A program made the position numbers and the translations under genes. Positions 50,165-60,105 of a stretch of 64,000 bases of DNA are shown piece by piece. The number at the start of each line of letters is the position of its first letter. The stretch's first letter is position 1. The DNA is from Candidatus Saccharimonadota bacterium (GTDB lineage: Bacteria; Patescibacteriota; Saccharimonadia; Saccharimonadales; Saccharimonadaceae). Where the stretch lies: assembly GCA_016866755.1 (NCBI GenBank), contig VGLK01000002.1, positions 62,001-126,000 of the forward strand. Direction: 5' to 3'. Below the pieces are notes generated by a model. The model made no database searches and was not told the origin of the DNA. It saw only the letters and a program-made list of their open reading frames with translations.

Positions 50165-50512
50165 CTATTTTTCGTCCGTCTGATCGTCGCTGGCGCGCTT
50201 TTGGGCTTCTGCCAAAGCAGCACGACCCTTTTCATCTACCTTAACAAGCAAGTAGCGAAGCACTTCATCGGTAATATTAAGCACGTTCGAAATACGAAGT
50301 GGCGCCTCGGCCGGAAGTGAAAGATCCATGTACGTATATACGGCAAAATCTTGGTTGTTAATTTTGTAGGCAAGTTTTTTCTTACCCCACACGTCTTCAC
50401 GCGTAATTGAACCACCAGTAGAGGTAATTAGATCGCGCACTTTGGTAAGTGCTGTATCAATATCAGCCTCTAGATCGGGGTGAATAAGAACGGTTAGCTC
50501 ATACTCTTTCAT
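50165..50512 (-). CDS. rpsF: 30S ribosomal protein S6
   Basis: 115 aa. MKEYELTVLIHPDLEADID, GKKKLAYKINNQDFAVYTYM and RYLLVKVDEKGR are typical. A hairpin CCAGAT...ATCTGG (about 50547-50574) with CCG nearby lies in the leader and could be an S6:S18 binding site, though this was not confirmed. Confidence 0.94.
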   Translation of the reverse strand: MKEYELTVLIHPDLEADIDTALTKVRDLITSTGGSITREDVWGKKKLAYKINNQDFAVYTYMDLSLPAEAPLRISNVLNITDEVLRYLLVKVDEKGRAALAEAQKRASDDQTDEK

Positions 50513-50691
50513 GTCTTGTGTCTCCCTTTTACGGAACCCAGATTGTACATGCTTTTTGTACGTATCTGGATGCTTACACTAAATATTTAGGCAAGCTTAG
50601 GTTAATAATAGCCTAATTATACCCTATTTTAAGAGACTTTACTAGGGGTCGATTGATTCACATGGCTGCTGTGTCTGCTACAATAAAAGAT

Positions 50692-51510
50692 ATGAAAATT
50701 GCAATTCAAGGCCAAGCTGGCTCATTTCATCAGCAAGCTGCTCAAATATTTTATCACTCTACGCCGTTTGACATTCTCCCGTGTGCAACGTTTGCCGATG
50801 CGTTTAGGGCGCTAGAAGACAACGAAGCCGACGCCCTTGTAGTTGCCACCGACAACAGCCTCTACGGCTCGATAAACGAGGTATACCAGCTCATAGAGGC
50901 CTCAAGCGAACCTATTATTGGCGAGGTTGCGCTAAATATAGCTCAACATCTTATTGCCCACCCAAGCGCTACTAGCGAATCAATTACAGAAATCTACTCA
51001 CACCCAGTAGCACTTGCACAGTGTCGCAATTTCTTAACCACTATGTTTCCCGACGCCGAACTTATTGAATACTTTGACACAGCCGGAGCCGTAGAGATGG
51101 TGCGCGACATGAAATCGCCCGTTATGGCTGCCATTGCAGGCGAAACTGCAGCAAAACTATATAATTTGCCAATCATTCGCCGCGATATACACGACTACGC
51201 ACATAACGTCACCCGCTTTGCAGTACTCGAGAGCCGCGACAACGCACCCGATGCGAACCGTGCCTCATTAGTTATAACCACCACTCATCAGCCGGGCGCG
51301 CTCGTAGAAGTACTACAGGCTTTCGCCCAAGCCAACATTAATATTTCGCACTTGCAGTCGCAGCCAATTATTGACGCACCAGGGCGCTATAAATTTTTTA
51401 TTACGGTTGATAGCGCCGGAAATCCGCTTTATCGTGTGTGCGAAAAAATAGAACAGGGCGATCATCAGATCACCCTGCTTGGCGAATACCGCGCTGCAAA
51501 AGAGCGTTAA
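50692..51510 (+). CDS. pheA: Prephenate dehydratase
   Basis: 272 aa from ATG 50692. The PDT domain starts MKIAIQGQAGSFHQQAA, with IYSHPVALAQC, the NVTRFAVL motif of the catalytic site and a C-terminal ACT domain (ASLVITTTHQPGALVEVL) for Phe feedback. TACAAT (50679-50684) ends 7 nt before this ATG; an upstream ATG at 50653 lies in the promoter. It turns prephenate into phenylpyruvate, but no other aromatic pathway gene is seen in the window. Confidence 0.92.
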   Translation: MKIAIQGQAGSFHQQAAQIFYHSTPFDILPCATFADAFRALEDNEADALVVATDNSLYGSINEVYQLIEASSEPIIGEVALNIAQHLIAHPSATSESITEIYSHPVALAQCRNFLTTMFPDAELIEYFDTAGAVEMVRDMKSPVMAAIAGETAAKLYNLPIIRRDIHDYAHNVTRFAVLESRDNAPDANRASLVITTTHQPGALVEVLQAFAQANINISHLQSQPIIDAPGRYKFFITVDSAGNPLYRVCEKIEQGDHQITLLGEYRAAKER

Positions 51511-53783
51511 GTTTCGCTGCTATTAGATAACTCATCGAGACTGCTTATAAGCACGTCGCGTGGGCGAGAGCCATCGGCCGGCCCAATTACACCTTGCTCT
51601 TCCATCTCTTCAATAATTCGTGCCGCACGAGCATAGCCAATTCGTAGTCGACGCTGCAAAAGACTCGTACTAGCCTTACCGCCCTCAACAACTACCCGAA
51701 GTGCATCTTTATACATGTCGTCATGGCCGTCAGAATCCATATCCATTACCACACCACCCTTGCCGTTAATAGACACCGGTTGAGATACAATTTCATCGTT
51801 ATATTGAGGCGCCGACTGGAGTCGTAAGTGATCACAAATTGCATTCACCTCTTCATCGGTTACCCACGCGCCCTGTATACGTTTTGGCTTACTCATACTA
51901 GGTGTAATCATCAGCATATCTCCTTGGCCAAGTAACTTTTCTGCACCAGCTTGGTCAAGAATGGTACGACTATCTACTTGGCTTGCAACCGTAAATCCAA
52001 TTCGCGCCGGAACGTTTGCCTTAATAAGACCGGTAATAACGTTAACACTTGGTCGCTGCGTAGCTAGTACCAGATGAATACCAACAGCACGGGCTTTTTG
52101 CGCCAAGCGTACAATAAGCGCCTCTACGTCACGCGCCGCAACCATCATCAAATCAGCCAGCTCATCTATTACAATTACAATGTATGGCATGGCACCGTCC
52201 TCTACCTCTTGACGATTACCTTCAGCGTCGGCTACGGCTATTTTCTTCGCACCAGAACGCACCTTGGCGTTATAGGTTTTAATATCGCGAATACGCTCAT
52301 CGGCAAGAAGCTTATAGCGCCGTTCCATTTCATTAACCGCCCATTTAAGTGCGCTAACTGTTTTTTCTGGATCATTAATCACAGGTGTTAGAAGATGCGG
52401 AATATCTTCGTACGGTGCCATTTCTACCTGCTTAGGGTCAACCAAAATAAGCTTCATGTCGCTTGGCGCATTGCGGTACAACAAGCTGGTAAGTAGCGTA
52501 TTAATCATCACCGATTTACCCGAGCCAGTTTGCCCAGCAATCATAAGGTGAGGCATTTTGTTTAATTCACCCACAACTGGTTGGCCAGAAATATCTTTAC
52601 CAATCGCAAAACTTAAAGGCTCTTTGGTGGTTTTCCACTGTTTGCTCGAGAGCACACCAAATAGGCGTACGTCGGCCGCCTTTACATTTGGTACCTCAAT
52701 ACCAACCGCTCGTTTGCCAGGAATCGGCGCTTCAATTCGCAAACTAGAGGCCGCTAGATTAAGAGCAATATTGGTTTCGAGCGCCGTAATGCGGGTTAAT
52801 TTTACACCACTTGGCGGCTTAAGCGTGTACTGGGTAACTTTTGGCCCAATATTAGCGTCTTCCATCTCTACATCGATATTAAATTCAGCTAACGTATCGT
52901 GGATTGTTTTAGCATTTCCCTGCACGTCTCCGGCGTCGGCAGGATTTTGCTGCTTCTCTAATAATTCCAAACTTGGCGACTTCCAGTTTGGATCATTCAC
53001 CGCTACTAGAGCTGTCTGCTCCTCGGCTTGCTTATCGGGCGTCATACTGCCGCGTAAACTTGAAAGCGGTGATGATTTTTTGTCTTTTTTTACATTATCA
53101 ATGGTCGACTCTTTTGGCGGCACATCAAGCGTTGGCACACCGGGGTTAAGTTTAATTTCTCCGGCCGGTTTTTTCTCTGCTACCGCGTCTGCTTTGGCAG
53201 CTTTTTTCATAAGTCGTGCATTAGCGGCATCTTCAGAAGTCGATTTAGTCTGTAGCGCGCCCACCAGTTGCTGCCACACCGCACCCGGCGACATACTTAA
53301 AATAAATAGCGCAGTAATAGCTATAAGCAAAAGATACAAAAAGACAGCAACAGGCGCATCTACTAGAGATAGCATGAGTGAGTTAACACCGTAGCCAATT
53401 ACGCCTCCGGCATTCTGCCCTTCTGGTGCTGTCGTGCTGGCTAAAATTCCCAATAACGCTGCACACCACACCACCATTAACCATGCGGCAAGTTTTACTA
53501 CAATGGGTAATTTATTGCGCTCGGCTCTAAAAATTTCTACTGCTAAGTACACAAACAACAACGGCAACACGTAGTGGGCGTAGCCAATAATGGCGAATAA
53601 CGCCATCTGAAGCCAATCAATAATCGGCCCGCCCTGGCCAAACCAGCCTACTACAATAAGTATTGACACTACAATAAGTCCAACGGCAGCTACCTGAGAC
53701 CAAAAGCCCTCGGGCAGTGAATGTTGTGGTGCCACCTGCTTAGACGATTTTTTTCCGCGAGTTGATTTTTTCTTTTTTGCCAT
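51507..53783 (-). CDS. ftsK: DNA translocase FtsK/SpoIIIE
   Basis: 758 aa. Four to five N-terminal membrane helices (residues about 25-180), a charged linker, the motor with MIAGQTGSGKSVMINTLLTS, PYIVIVIDELADLMMVA and LVLATQRPSVNVITG, and a C-terminal gamma winged helix (ASTSLLQRRLRIGYARAARI). It moves chromosome ends at the septum and fits with the Xer gene at 16 kb. It overlaps the pheA stop by 4 bp convergently. Confidence 0.95.
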   Translation of the reverse strand: MAKKKKSTRGKKSSKQVAPQHSLPEGFWSQVAAVGLIVVSILIVVGWFGQGGPIIDWLQMALFAIIGYAHYVLPLLFVYLAVEIFRAERNKLPIVVKLAAWLMVVWCAALLGILASTTAPEGQNAGGVIGYGVNSLMLSLVDAPVAVFLYLLLIAITALFILSMSPGAVWQQLVGALQTKSTSEDAANARLMKKAAKADAVAEKKPAGEIKLNPGVPTLDVPPKESTIDNVKKDKKSSPLSSLRGSMTPDKQAEEQTALVAVNDPNWKSPSLELLEKQQNPADAGDVQGNAKTIHDTLAEFNIDVEMEDANIGPKVTQYTLKPPSGVKLTRITALETNIALNLAASSLRIEAPIPGKRAVGIEVPNVKAADVRLFGVLSSKQWKTTKEPLSFAIGKDISGQPVVGELNKMPHLMIAGQTGSGKSVMINTLLTSLLYRNAPSDMKLILVDPKQVEMAPYEDIPHLLTPVINDPEKTVSALKWAVNEMERRYKLLADERIRDIKTYNAKVRSGAKKIAVADAEGNRQEVEDGAMPYIVIVIDELADLMMVAARDVEALIVRLAQKARAVGIHLVLATQRPSVNVITGLIKANVPARIGFTVASQVDSRTILDQAGAEKLLGQGDMLMITPSMSKPKRIQGAWVTDEEVNAICDHLRLQSAPQYNDEIVSQPVSINGKGGVVMDMDSDGHDDMYKDALRVVVEGGKASTSLLQRRLRIGYARAARIIEEMEEQGVIGPADGSRPRDVLISSLDELSNSSET

Positions 53784-53858
53784 AATGCCTGCTACGTTAC
53801 TAGGTTAAATTTACCTATATTATAGCAAAAAATACACCGTTTGGCAACAACGCTTACG

Positions 53859-56033
53859 CTAATATGGGCGTTGGTCACTCACCTGGCGAGATTTAGTGTC
53901 ATTTGCTTCAGTGTCGGGCACCTGTTTAGCTGGAAACGTGCGTCGTGGGCGAGTGTTTTGAGGCGATGAATTATCACTCGATGCGTCACCAGCACGGTCA
54001 TTACGAGGTTGATTACCACGCGAGCGATCACGATCTTGTCGCCCGCCGCCGCCATTGTTACCGCCACCAATCTCGTTAATAACCGGAATAACAATCGGTG
54101 TGCGACGAGTTTGATCATACAAAATATGTGTTAGCTCATCTTTAATTTCTTTTTTAATCACTTCCATATCAATTCGCTTGCCGCTCATACTGCGGGTAAC
54201 CTTTTGCTTAAGGTATTGGCGAATAAGACCCATTAACTCTTCAGAGTCGCGAAGGTAGATAAAGCCGCGCGAGATAATATCTGGGCTAGTGAGTAATCGG
54301 TTACTCCCTTTTTGCAGAGTCAATACCACTACAAACATACCCTCGTTACTCATGTGAATACGATCTTTAAGTACTACCTCAGACACTTCTTCGCCCGAAT
54401 CATCATACATAATACCGCCAACTCGCACTCGGCCGGCTTTTTTGGCAGTTTTATCGGTAATTTCTACCACGTCGCCGCTGTCGCATACAAAAATGTTTTT
54501 ACGTGGAATACCACACTCTTTTTCGGCAAGCTCGGCGTTATGCACTAGCATATGAAACTCACCGTGAATTGGCATGTAAAAAGTTGGGTTAAGCGCATTA
54601 ATTAGCTTTACGTGGTCATCGTAGTAGCCGTGTCCCGACAGGTGGAGTGGGCCAACGCCGGTTAAGTGTGATTTACCGTTTTGTATCACGCCACTTCCCT
54701 CACGCATTAATCCGTCTACGGTTCGAGTTACGTATTTTTCGTTACCCGGAATAGGGTTTGAACTAAACACAATAATATCGGTGTTTTTAATTTTAATGTG
54801 GCGGTGCGCGCCGGTTGCCATGCGATTAAGTACCGCATTAAATTCTCCCTGACTACCAGTACATACTACTGTCACCTGACCATCAGGAAACTTAATAATA
54901 TCGTCCATTTTAACCACTACATCTTTAGGAATCTTAATGGTGCCGGCACGAAGAGCTACCTCGAGGTTTTGCAACATAGAATATCCAGCAAACGCTACTT
55001 TACGGTTGTACTTCTGTGCCTCGTCCATAATAAGTTGCATACGGTGAATTTGACTACTAAAGCAGCTTAGGATAAGTCGGTTATTGCGATACTTATCCAT
55101 CACCTGACCAATACTCTGCTGAATATCATGCTCACCATGAGTATGCGTACCTTCGCTTTCGCAGTTAGTCGACTCATTCATAAGCAGCATAATACCTTCT
55201 TTAGCCGAAATTTCTGTTAGTCGCTCAAGGTCAAACTTTTTGCCGTCAACCGGATCGTCTTCAAAACGCCAGTCACCGGTATCTACAACCACACCTTCTG
55301 GCGTGCGAACGACAACTGCTGTGGCGTCAGGAATAGAGTGATTTACTCGAACAAGTTCAATTGAAAAGCTTTCGGAGACCTGCACTTGATCATGCGCCTC
55401 TGGGTTCAGCTCACGGTAATCAGGCTCAAAACCGGTCGTCGCGTCGTCCATATTGCGCTTTAGCATGCCAATAGTAAATTTACTGGCATACACCGGCGCC
55501 GGAATTTTATGAATAATATGACGAAACGCACCAATATGATCAAGGTGACCATGTGTAAAGACTACAGCGCGAATTTTATGCTTGTTTTCCTCTAGGTAAC
55601 TAATGTCGGGAATAATATAGTTTATGCCCGGGTAATCGCCGCCAGGGAACAAGAAGCCCATGTCAATTACAACAATGTCGTTGCCGTATTCAAGCGCCAT
55701 CATGTTTTTACCGATACCCATTTCACCTAGGCCACCAAGTGGAATAACGCGCAGTTTTGGCGTTCCGCCCGGGCGGGTTTTTGGCTGCATTGCTGGGCTA
55801 AACTGCTGTCCGTCGTACCCGTTGTAGATAGATTTATTTACCGGCACATTAATAATGTGCTGGCTGGCACGTAAATTTACCCCTTCCGAGGTGCGTCGCT
55901 GCGCCCTAAACACCTCACCCTTACGGGTGTTAGTGTTATTTAAAACCGTATTATTAGTTTTTTTTCGTTGCGACTGCTGAGGCCGTTTGCTCACGTCGTC
56001 TTGCTGTGTGTCCGAGAGTCGTCGTTGACCCAT
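53859..56033 (-). CDS. rnj: Ribonuclease J
   Basis: 724 aa, longer than the usual 550. Metallo-beta-lactamase motif FTHGHLDHIGAFRHI, VVVDTGDWRFEDDPVDG, beta-CASP domain, and HLSGHGYYDDHVKLINALNP. About 90 basic/polar residues precede the catalytic core and about 55 Gly/Arg/Asp-rich residues follow it (GGGNNGGGGRQDRDRSRG). Both are probably disordered and RNA-binding. GGAGCAATAT precedes the ATG. Confidence 0.94.
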   Translation of the reverse strand: MGQRRLSDTQQDDVSKRPQQSQRKKTNNTVLNNTNTRKGEVFRAQRRTSEGVNLRASQHIINVPVNKSIYNGYDGQQFSPAMQPKTRPGGTPKLRVIPLGGLGEMGIGKNMMALEYGNDIVVIDMGFLFPGGDYPGINYIIPDISYLEENKHKIRAVVFTHGHLDHIGAFRHIIHKIPAPVYASKFTIGMLKRNMDDATTGFEPDYRELNPEAHDQVQVSESFSIELVRVNHSIPDATAVVVRTPEGVVVDTGDWRFEDDPVDGKKFDLERLTEISAKEGIMLLMNESTNCESEGTHTHGEHDIQQSIGQVMDKYRNNRLILSCFSSQIHRMQLIMDEAQKYNRKVAFAGYSMLQNLEVALRAGTIKIPKDVVVKMDDIIKFPDGQVTVVCTGSQGEFNAVLNRMATGAHRHIKIKNTDIIVFSSNPIPGNEKYVTRTVDGLMREGSGVIQNGKSHLTGVGPLHLSGHGYYDDHVKLINALNPTFYMPIHGEFHMLVHNAELAEKECGIPRKNIFVCDSGDVVEITDKTAKKAGRVRVGGIMYDDSGEEVSEVVLKDRIHMSNEGMFVVVLTLQKGSNRLLTSPDIISRGFIYLRDSEELMGLIRQYLKQKVTRSMSGKRIDMEVIKKEIKDELTHILYDQTRRTPIVIPVINEIGGGNNGGGGRQDRDRSRGNQPRNDRAGDASSDNSSPQNTRPRRTFPAKQVPDTEANDTKSRQVSDQRPY

Positions 56034-56132
56034 ATATTGCTCCTTTGGTTATAAAAAATAAGTTTCAAAAATGAATACAAGAATAGGAAGTCATAAAGAT
56101 GTATAGAGTATTCCCCTCTGTAAGTACCTTTT

Positions 56133-56161
56133 ACTATAGCAAGCGATAAGCGTTTGGTCAA
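56133..56161 (-). promoter_or_regulatory. Promoter of the RNase J gene
   Basis: TTGACC (complement of 56156-56161), 17-nt spacer with TG one base before the -10, TATAGT (complement of 56133-56138). The leader is about 95 nt. Confidence 0.75.
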
Positions 56162-56162
56162 A

Positions 56163-56540
56163 TTATCGTGATGATTTTTTTGAATGAGTACGCCAGCCAC
56201 AAAAAAGCGGCGCGTCACGTAATTCGGCTTCAAGCGTCATGCCGAGCACAATCCGAATTAGCACGATACCGGCTAAAATCGCCACACCTTCTAGATTTAG
56301 GTCGCCCGTTACGGTACGTATAATATCGGCGGCCACTAAAAATTCAAGACCAATCAGCACGCTCCGAGCGAGACTATGGCGATAAAACCGAAATAAACTA
56401 TGGTTACGATTTGAAGCATGTAGTAATCGCCTTCCCGCTGCTACGGTGGCTAAAATAAATCCAAATACAATACATAACACTCCAATAAGCTCAAGAGCCT
56501 GACCTAAAGTTTGAATAAATGTTGCGATAATATTTGTCAT
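56163..56540 (-). CDS. DUF1622 membrane protein
   Basis: 125 aa, three helices: LGQALELIGVLCIVFGFIL, SVLIGLEFLVAADIIRTVTG and VAILAGIVLIRIVLGMTLEA. The central RSVLIGLEFLVAADII is the DUF1622 signature. Role unknown. Confidence 0.85.
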   Translation of the reverse strand: MTNIIATFIQTLGQALELIGVLCIVFGFILATVAAGRRLLHASNRNHSLFRFYRHSLARSVLIGLEFLVAADIIRTVTGDLNLEGVAILAGIVLIRIVLGMTLEAELRDAPLFCGWRTHSKKSSR

Positions 56541-56588
56541 GAGTATGTGTTTTTAATAAATTTTATACTTAATTTATCATGTAAATAG

Positions 56589-57176
56589 TTATTTGTCAAT
56601 AAGCTGAGTGACGCCTAAAAAGTCATCAATCAAGGTTTGACGCATTGAGCCGTTATAAAGTGCTGCCGCCGGGTGATAGAGCGGCATAATCAGCCATTCG
56701 TGCTCTTTGCCGTCATGAAACGCCACCCGTTTACGCACCGCATGCCCATGAACCTGTCCAATTTTCGCCTTAGGTAAAAAGAATTCCATACTGTGCCGAC
56801 CCAGCGTTACAATTACTGTAGGGTCAATAATCTCTAGTTGCCGAGCGAGGTACGGCCAAAACGCTTGTTTTTCGCTAGGGCTAGGATCGCGGTTGTTAGG
56901 TGGACGATATTTAACGATGTTAGTAATGTAAATATCATTTCGTACCAGCCCAGCAGCCGCTAACATTTCATCTAAAAATCGTCCGCTAGCGCCCACAAAT
57001 GGCAAACCTTGCTCGTCCTCATTCTTACCGGGCGCTTCACCAATTAATACAATACTTGCGTCGGGGTTTCCGTCGCCCATTACAAGTTGAGTAGCAGATT
57101 GCGCCAACTCGGGGCACACGTTTTGTGAAATAATCTCGTCTGCTAACGATTGAAGCTTAGCGTGCTTGTTATGCAT
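56589..57176 (-). CDS. Family 4-type uracil-DNA glycosylase without Fe-S ligands
   Basis: 195 aa from ATG 57176; a start at 57221 adds a non-homologous MRTPFGDRGDY. Core motifs are GEAPGKNEDEQGLPFVG, YITNIVKYRPPNNRDPSP and the HP-loop YHPAAALYNG. In family 4 enzymes the second motif is VKCRPPNNR and four cysteines bind 4Fe-4S. Here Tyr replaces that Cys, and of the others only one, in NVCPEL, remains. It should still remove uracil from DNA, but with a remodelled fold. Confidence 0.88.
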   Translation of the reverse strand: MHNKHAKLQSLADEIISQNVCPELAQSATQLVMGDGNPDASIVLIGEAPGKNEDEQGLPFVGASGRFLDEMLAAAGLVRNDIYITNIVKYRPPNNRDPSPSEKQAFWPYLARQLEIIDPTVIVTLGRHSMEFFLPKAKIGQVHGHAVRKRVAFHDGKEHEWLIMPLYHPAAALYNGSMRQTLIDDFLGVTQLIDK

Positions 57177-57225
57177 TATGGTATTAAAATAATCCCCTCG
57201 ATCACCGAAGGGAGTACGCACCTAT

Positions 57226-57345
57226 CTATTTGCGGCGCTTTTTCTTTGCCATTTGCTTGCTTATAAAGCTCATAACAATTGGTCCGAGCCAAATGAGTGC
57301 GCGCTGTACTTTAGGATTTTTGAGCATTCGTATAAGTTTGTTCAT
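57226..57345 (-). CDS. 39-aa basic protein, unknown
   Basis: MNKLIRMLKNPKVQRALIWL then GPIVMSFISKQMAKKKRRK. TATAAT (complement of 57352-57357) ends exactly 6 nt before the ATG, a consensus leaderless start. The middle is hydrophobic enough for one membrane helix and the tail is strongly basic. No family recognised. Confidence 0.6.
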   Translation of the reverse strand: MNKLIRMLKNPKVQRALIWLGPIVMSFISKQMAKKKRRK

Positions 57346-57422
57346 ATTGTAATTATACGTTAACACATAGCAGTGCGTCGTAAGAAAAATTACTAAAATG
57401 CTATTAGTGTACCGCGCGGCAT

Positions 57423-57983
57423 CTATTCCAAAATTTGGGCAAGCTGAGCCTGAAAGCTTACATATTGCTCGCTAAAAGGAATTTCGCCGTTAATTTCAAT
57501 GACATTTTCATCAGAACTTGGTAAATCTGTTACCCGATAGAAACGCTCAATCAACATAGTCATTTTTTCGGCCGAATACTGATGGCTGTCCTCTCGCGCC
57601 TCTCGATACTGTCCGCGTTGCAGGGCTACTTCAGGACTCGTTTTAATCCATATTAACACCGGTGTAGCCCCCACTTCGGCAGCTAATTTTTCAATGCCTA
57701 GGCGGTCACTCCGCTTGGTTTGCTGAGCGTCATATATAACGGTGTGGCCCGCCTTTAAGATTTGTCGAGCGGCATAATCCATTGCGCCAAATACATCTGC
57801 GTAAAGTCGAGACCGCTGCCTATTGCGAATCTTTTCAATTTGTTCCTGCGAACCAAACATAGATAGCCGAAGCGCGTCACTATTAAGAGTCACCGCGTTT
57901 AATTTTTTTGCAAGCTGCACTGAAAAGTACGTTTTACCCGAGCCTGGAAAGCCCAAAAATACTATCAATAGCGGCGTATTCAT
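57423..57983 (-). CDS. P-loop kinase (AAA_33/zeta-toxin-like)
   Basis: 186 aa. Walker A FLGFPGSGKTYFSVQL, LNSDALRLSMFG, VIYDAQQTKRSDR and an arginine-bearing lid (QRGQYREAREDSHQYSAEK). This matches small nucleotide or polynucleotide kinases of the AAA_33 group. No antitoxin partner is adjacent. It lies 4 bp after pnp. Confidence 0.8.
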   Translation of the reverse strand: MNTPLLIVFLGFPGSGKTYFSVQLAKKLNAVTLNSDALRLSMFGSQEQIEKIRNRQRSRLYADVFGAMDYAARQILKAGHTVIYDAQQTKRSDRLGIEKLAAEVGATPVLIWIKTSPEVALQRGQYREAREDSHQYSAEKMTMLIERFYRVTDLPSSDENVIEINGEIPFSEQYVSFQAQLAQILE

Positions 57984-57987
57984 ATTC

Positions 57988-60105
57988 TTATTCAGCGTCT
58001 TTAAGACTAAGACTTAGGCGTCCGCGCTCGTCAACACTCATAAGTTTCACTTTTACAACCTGACCTTCATGAAGCACGTCACTTACCCTCTCCACCCGGC
58101 CGTCAGCTAGCTGTGAAATATGTACCATGCCGTCAATACCCGGCATAATGTTAATAAATGCCCCAAAATCTTTAATGCTCACCACCGTGCCCTCGTAAGT
58201 TTTCCCTACTTCTGGCTCTTCGGTCAGACTCTTAATCCAGTCAATAGCCTTGTCGATATTTTTAGTATCACTTGCGGCAACCGTAATAAGGCCATCTTCT
58301 TTAATGTCAATTTGCGCACCGGTTTCAGACGTAATCTTGTTGATAACTTCTCCACCCTTACCAATTACGGCACCAATTTTATCAGGATTAATTTTAATCT
58401 TTTCAATACGCGGTGCATACGGGCTAAGATTAACGCGTGGTGCAGCAATAGTTGTGAGCATGTGGTCGAGAATATGTTTGCGACCCGACTTTGATTTAGC
58501 AAGTGCTTCGGCCAAAATTTCAACCGGCAGACTATGAAGCTTCATATCCATTTGAAGTGCCGTAATACCCTGCTCGGTTCCTGTAACCTTAAAGTCCATG
58601 TCGCCAGCAAAATCTTCAGCATCGGCAATGTCGGAGAGAACATATGGCGTGTCGCCGTCCATCATTAGTCCCATGGCAATACCAGACACCGGACGCTTAA
58701 GCGGCACGCCAGCATCCATTAATGCTAGGGTGCTTGAACACGTTGCTGCCATAGAGGTTGAACCGTTCTGGCTCATAATCTCGGTCACGCTGCGAATAGC
58801 ATACGGAAACTCTTCTTCGGTTGGAAGCACCGGAATTAAAGCCCGTTCAGCCAAGTAGCCGTGGCCGATTTCTCGCCGCCCTGCGCCACCAAGGCGTCGT
58901 ACTTCACCAACGGTGTAGCCGGGAGCATTATAGTGGTGCATGTAGCGACGCTCGCCGTCGTTAATCTCCATAGTATCAACTAGTTGGGCAAAGCTTAGCG
59001 GTGCGAGCGTTACAATATTAAGCGCCTGCGTCACACCACGAGTAAAGATACTTGAACCGTGAGCGCGTGGTAGCAGGCCTAGCTCGCTTGAAAGCGGACG
59101 GATTTCGTCGAGCCGGCGACCATCGGGGCGTAAGTTATCTTCAACAATTCCTCTACGCACGTCTTTGTGAAGCGCACTCGTAAAGGCTTCGTCGTATTCG
59201 TCACGAACTTCGCGCGTATAGACTTCTTCACCTAGCGTACTTGCCATATCTTCATGAAAACTCCAGCGAAGTTGGTTGACGACCTCATTGCGCTCGGGGT
59301 ACGCTTTTCGCAGCGCATCGCCAAGTTTACCTTCTACCCAGTCGTTTACAACCGCTTGAATATCTTCGTTCGGCAACACCAGTTCGTACTCTTGCGCGGC
59401 TGGGGCAACTTTTTCTTCAAGTTCTTTTTGTAAAGCAATAGCAGGCTGGAACGCCTCGTACGCCCAAGCAATTGCCTCAGCAATCACTTCTTCTGATACT
59501 TCATCTGCACCAGCTTCAACCATTGTAATACCAGATTCAATACCAGCCACCACAAGGTCAAGATCACTCTTTTCACGCTCTTCTGGGGTAAGAAAAGCTT
59601 TAAATTCGCCGTCTACTCGGCCAATACGCAGTCCAGCAACTGGACCATCAAACGGCGTACCGGTTAGCATAAGCGCGCTTGAAGCAGCAATCATAGCCAC
59701 CATGTCTGGCCGAAAAGTTGGATCCATCGACAGTACACTTGTAACTACCTGGACCTCTTGGCGATAGCCTTTTGGAAACAGTGGACGAATTGGACGATCA
59801 ATAAGGCGGCTAATCAGCACCGCTTCATCACTTGGGCGACCTTCGCGCTTAATAAAGCGGGAACCGCTAATTTTGCCAGCGGCATAAAACTTCTCTTCGT
59901 AATCTATCGAGAGCGGAAAATAGTCAAGTTGGATTGGCCGAGAACCAACCATAGCCGTACCAAGCACCACGGTATCGCCGTAACGCACCAGCACGCTGGC
60001 AGTGGTACGGAAACCAAGTCGGTTAACTTCTAGTGTAAGCGGTTTGCCGCAATATTCAGTCGAGACTGAAAAAATTTCTTTACCCTGAGGGTTAATTGTT
60101 GCCAT
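57988..60105 (-). CDS. pnp: Polyribonucleotide nucleotidyltransferase
   Basis: 705 aa. Two RNase PH domains (GSRFIKREGRPSDEAVLISR; RTHGS-type LLPRAHGSSIFTRGVTQALN and NGSTSMAATCSSTLALMDAG), a KH domain (DKIGAVIGKGGEVINKITSE) and S1 (YEGTVVSIKDFGAFINIMPG). It degrades RNA from the 3' end with phosphate. The 250-nt leader (60106-60360) contains AT-rich hairpins but nothing I can name. Confidence 0.95.
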   Translation of the reverse strand: MATINPQGKEIFSVSTEYCGKPLTLEVNRLGFRTTASVLVRYGDTVVLGTAMVGSRPIQLDYFPLSIDYEEKFYAAGKISGSRFIKREGRPSDEAVLISRLIDRPIRPLFPKGYRQEVQVVTSVLSMDPTFRPDMVAMIAASSALMLTGTPFDGPVAGLRIGRVDGEFKAFLTPEEREKSDLDLVVAGIESGITMVEAGADEVSEEVIAEAIAWAYEAFQPAIALQKELEEKVAPAAQEYELVLPNEDIQAVVNDWVEGKLGDALRKAYPERNEVVNQLRWSFHEDMASTLGEEVYTREVRDEYDEAFTSALHKDVRRGIVEDNLRPDGRRLDEIRPLSSELGLLPRAHGSSIFTRGVTQALNIVTLAPLSFAQLVDTMEINDGERRYMHHYNAPGYTVGEVRRLGGAGRREIGHGYLAERALIPVLPTEEEFPYAIRSVTEIMSQNGSTSMAATCSSTLALMDAGVPLKRPVSGIAMGLMMDGDTPYVLSDIADAEDFAGDMDFKVTGTEQGITALQMDMKLHSLPVEILAEALAKSKSGRKHILDHMLTTIAAPRVNLSPYAPRIEKIKINPDKIGAVIGKGGEVINKITSETGAQIDIKEDGLITVAASDTKNIDKAIDWIKSLTEEPEVGKTYEGTVVSIKDFGAFINIMPGIDGMVHISQLADGRVERVSDVLHEGQVVKVKLMSVDERGRLSLSLKDAE

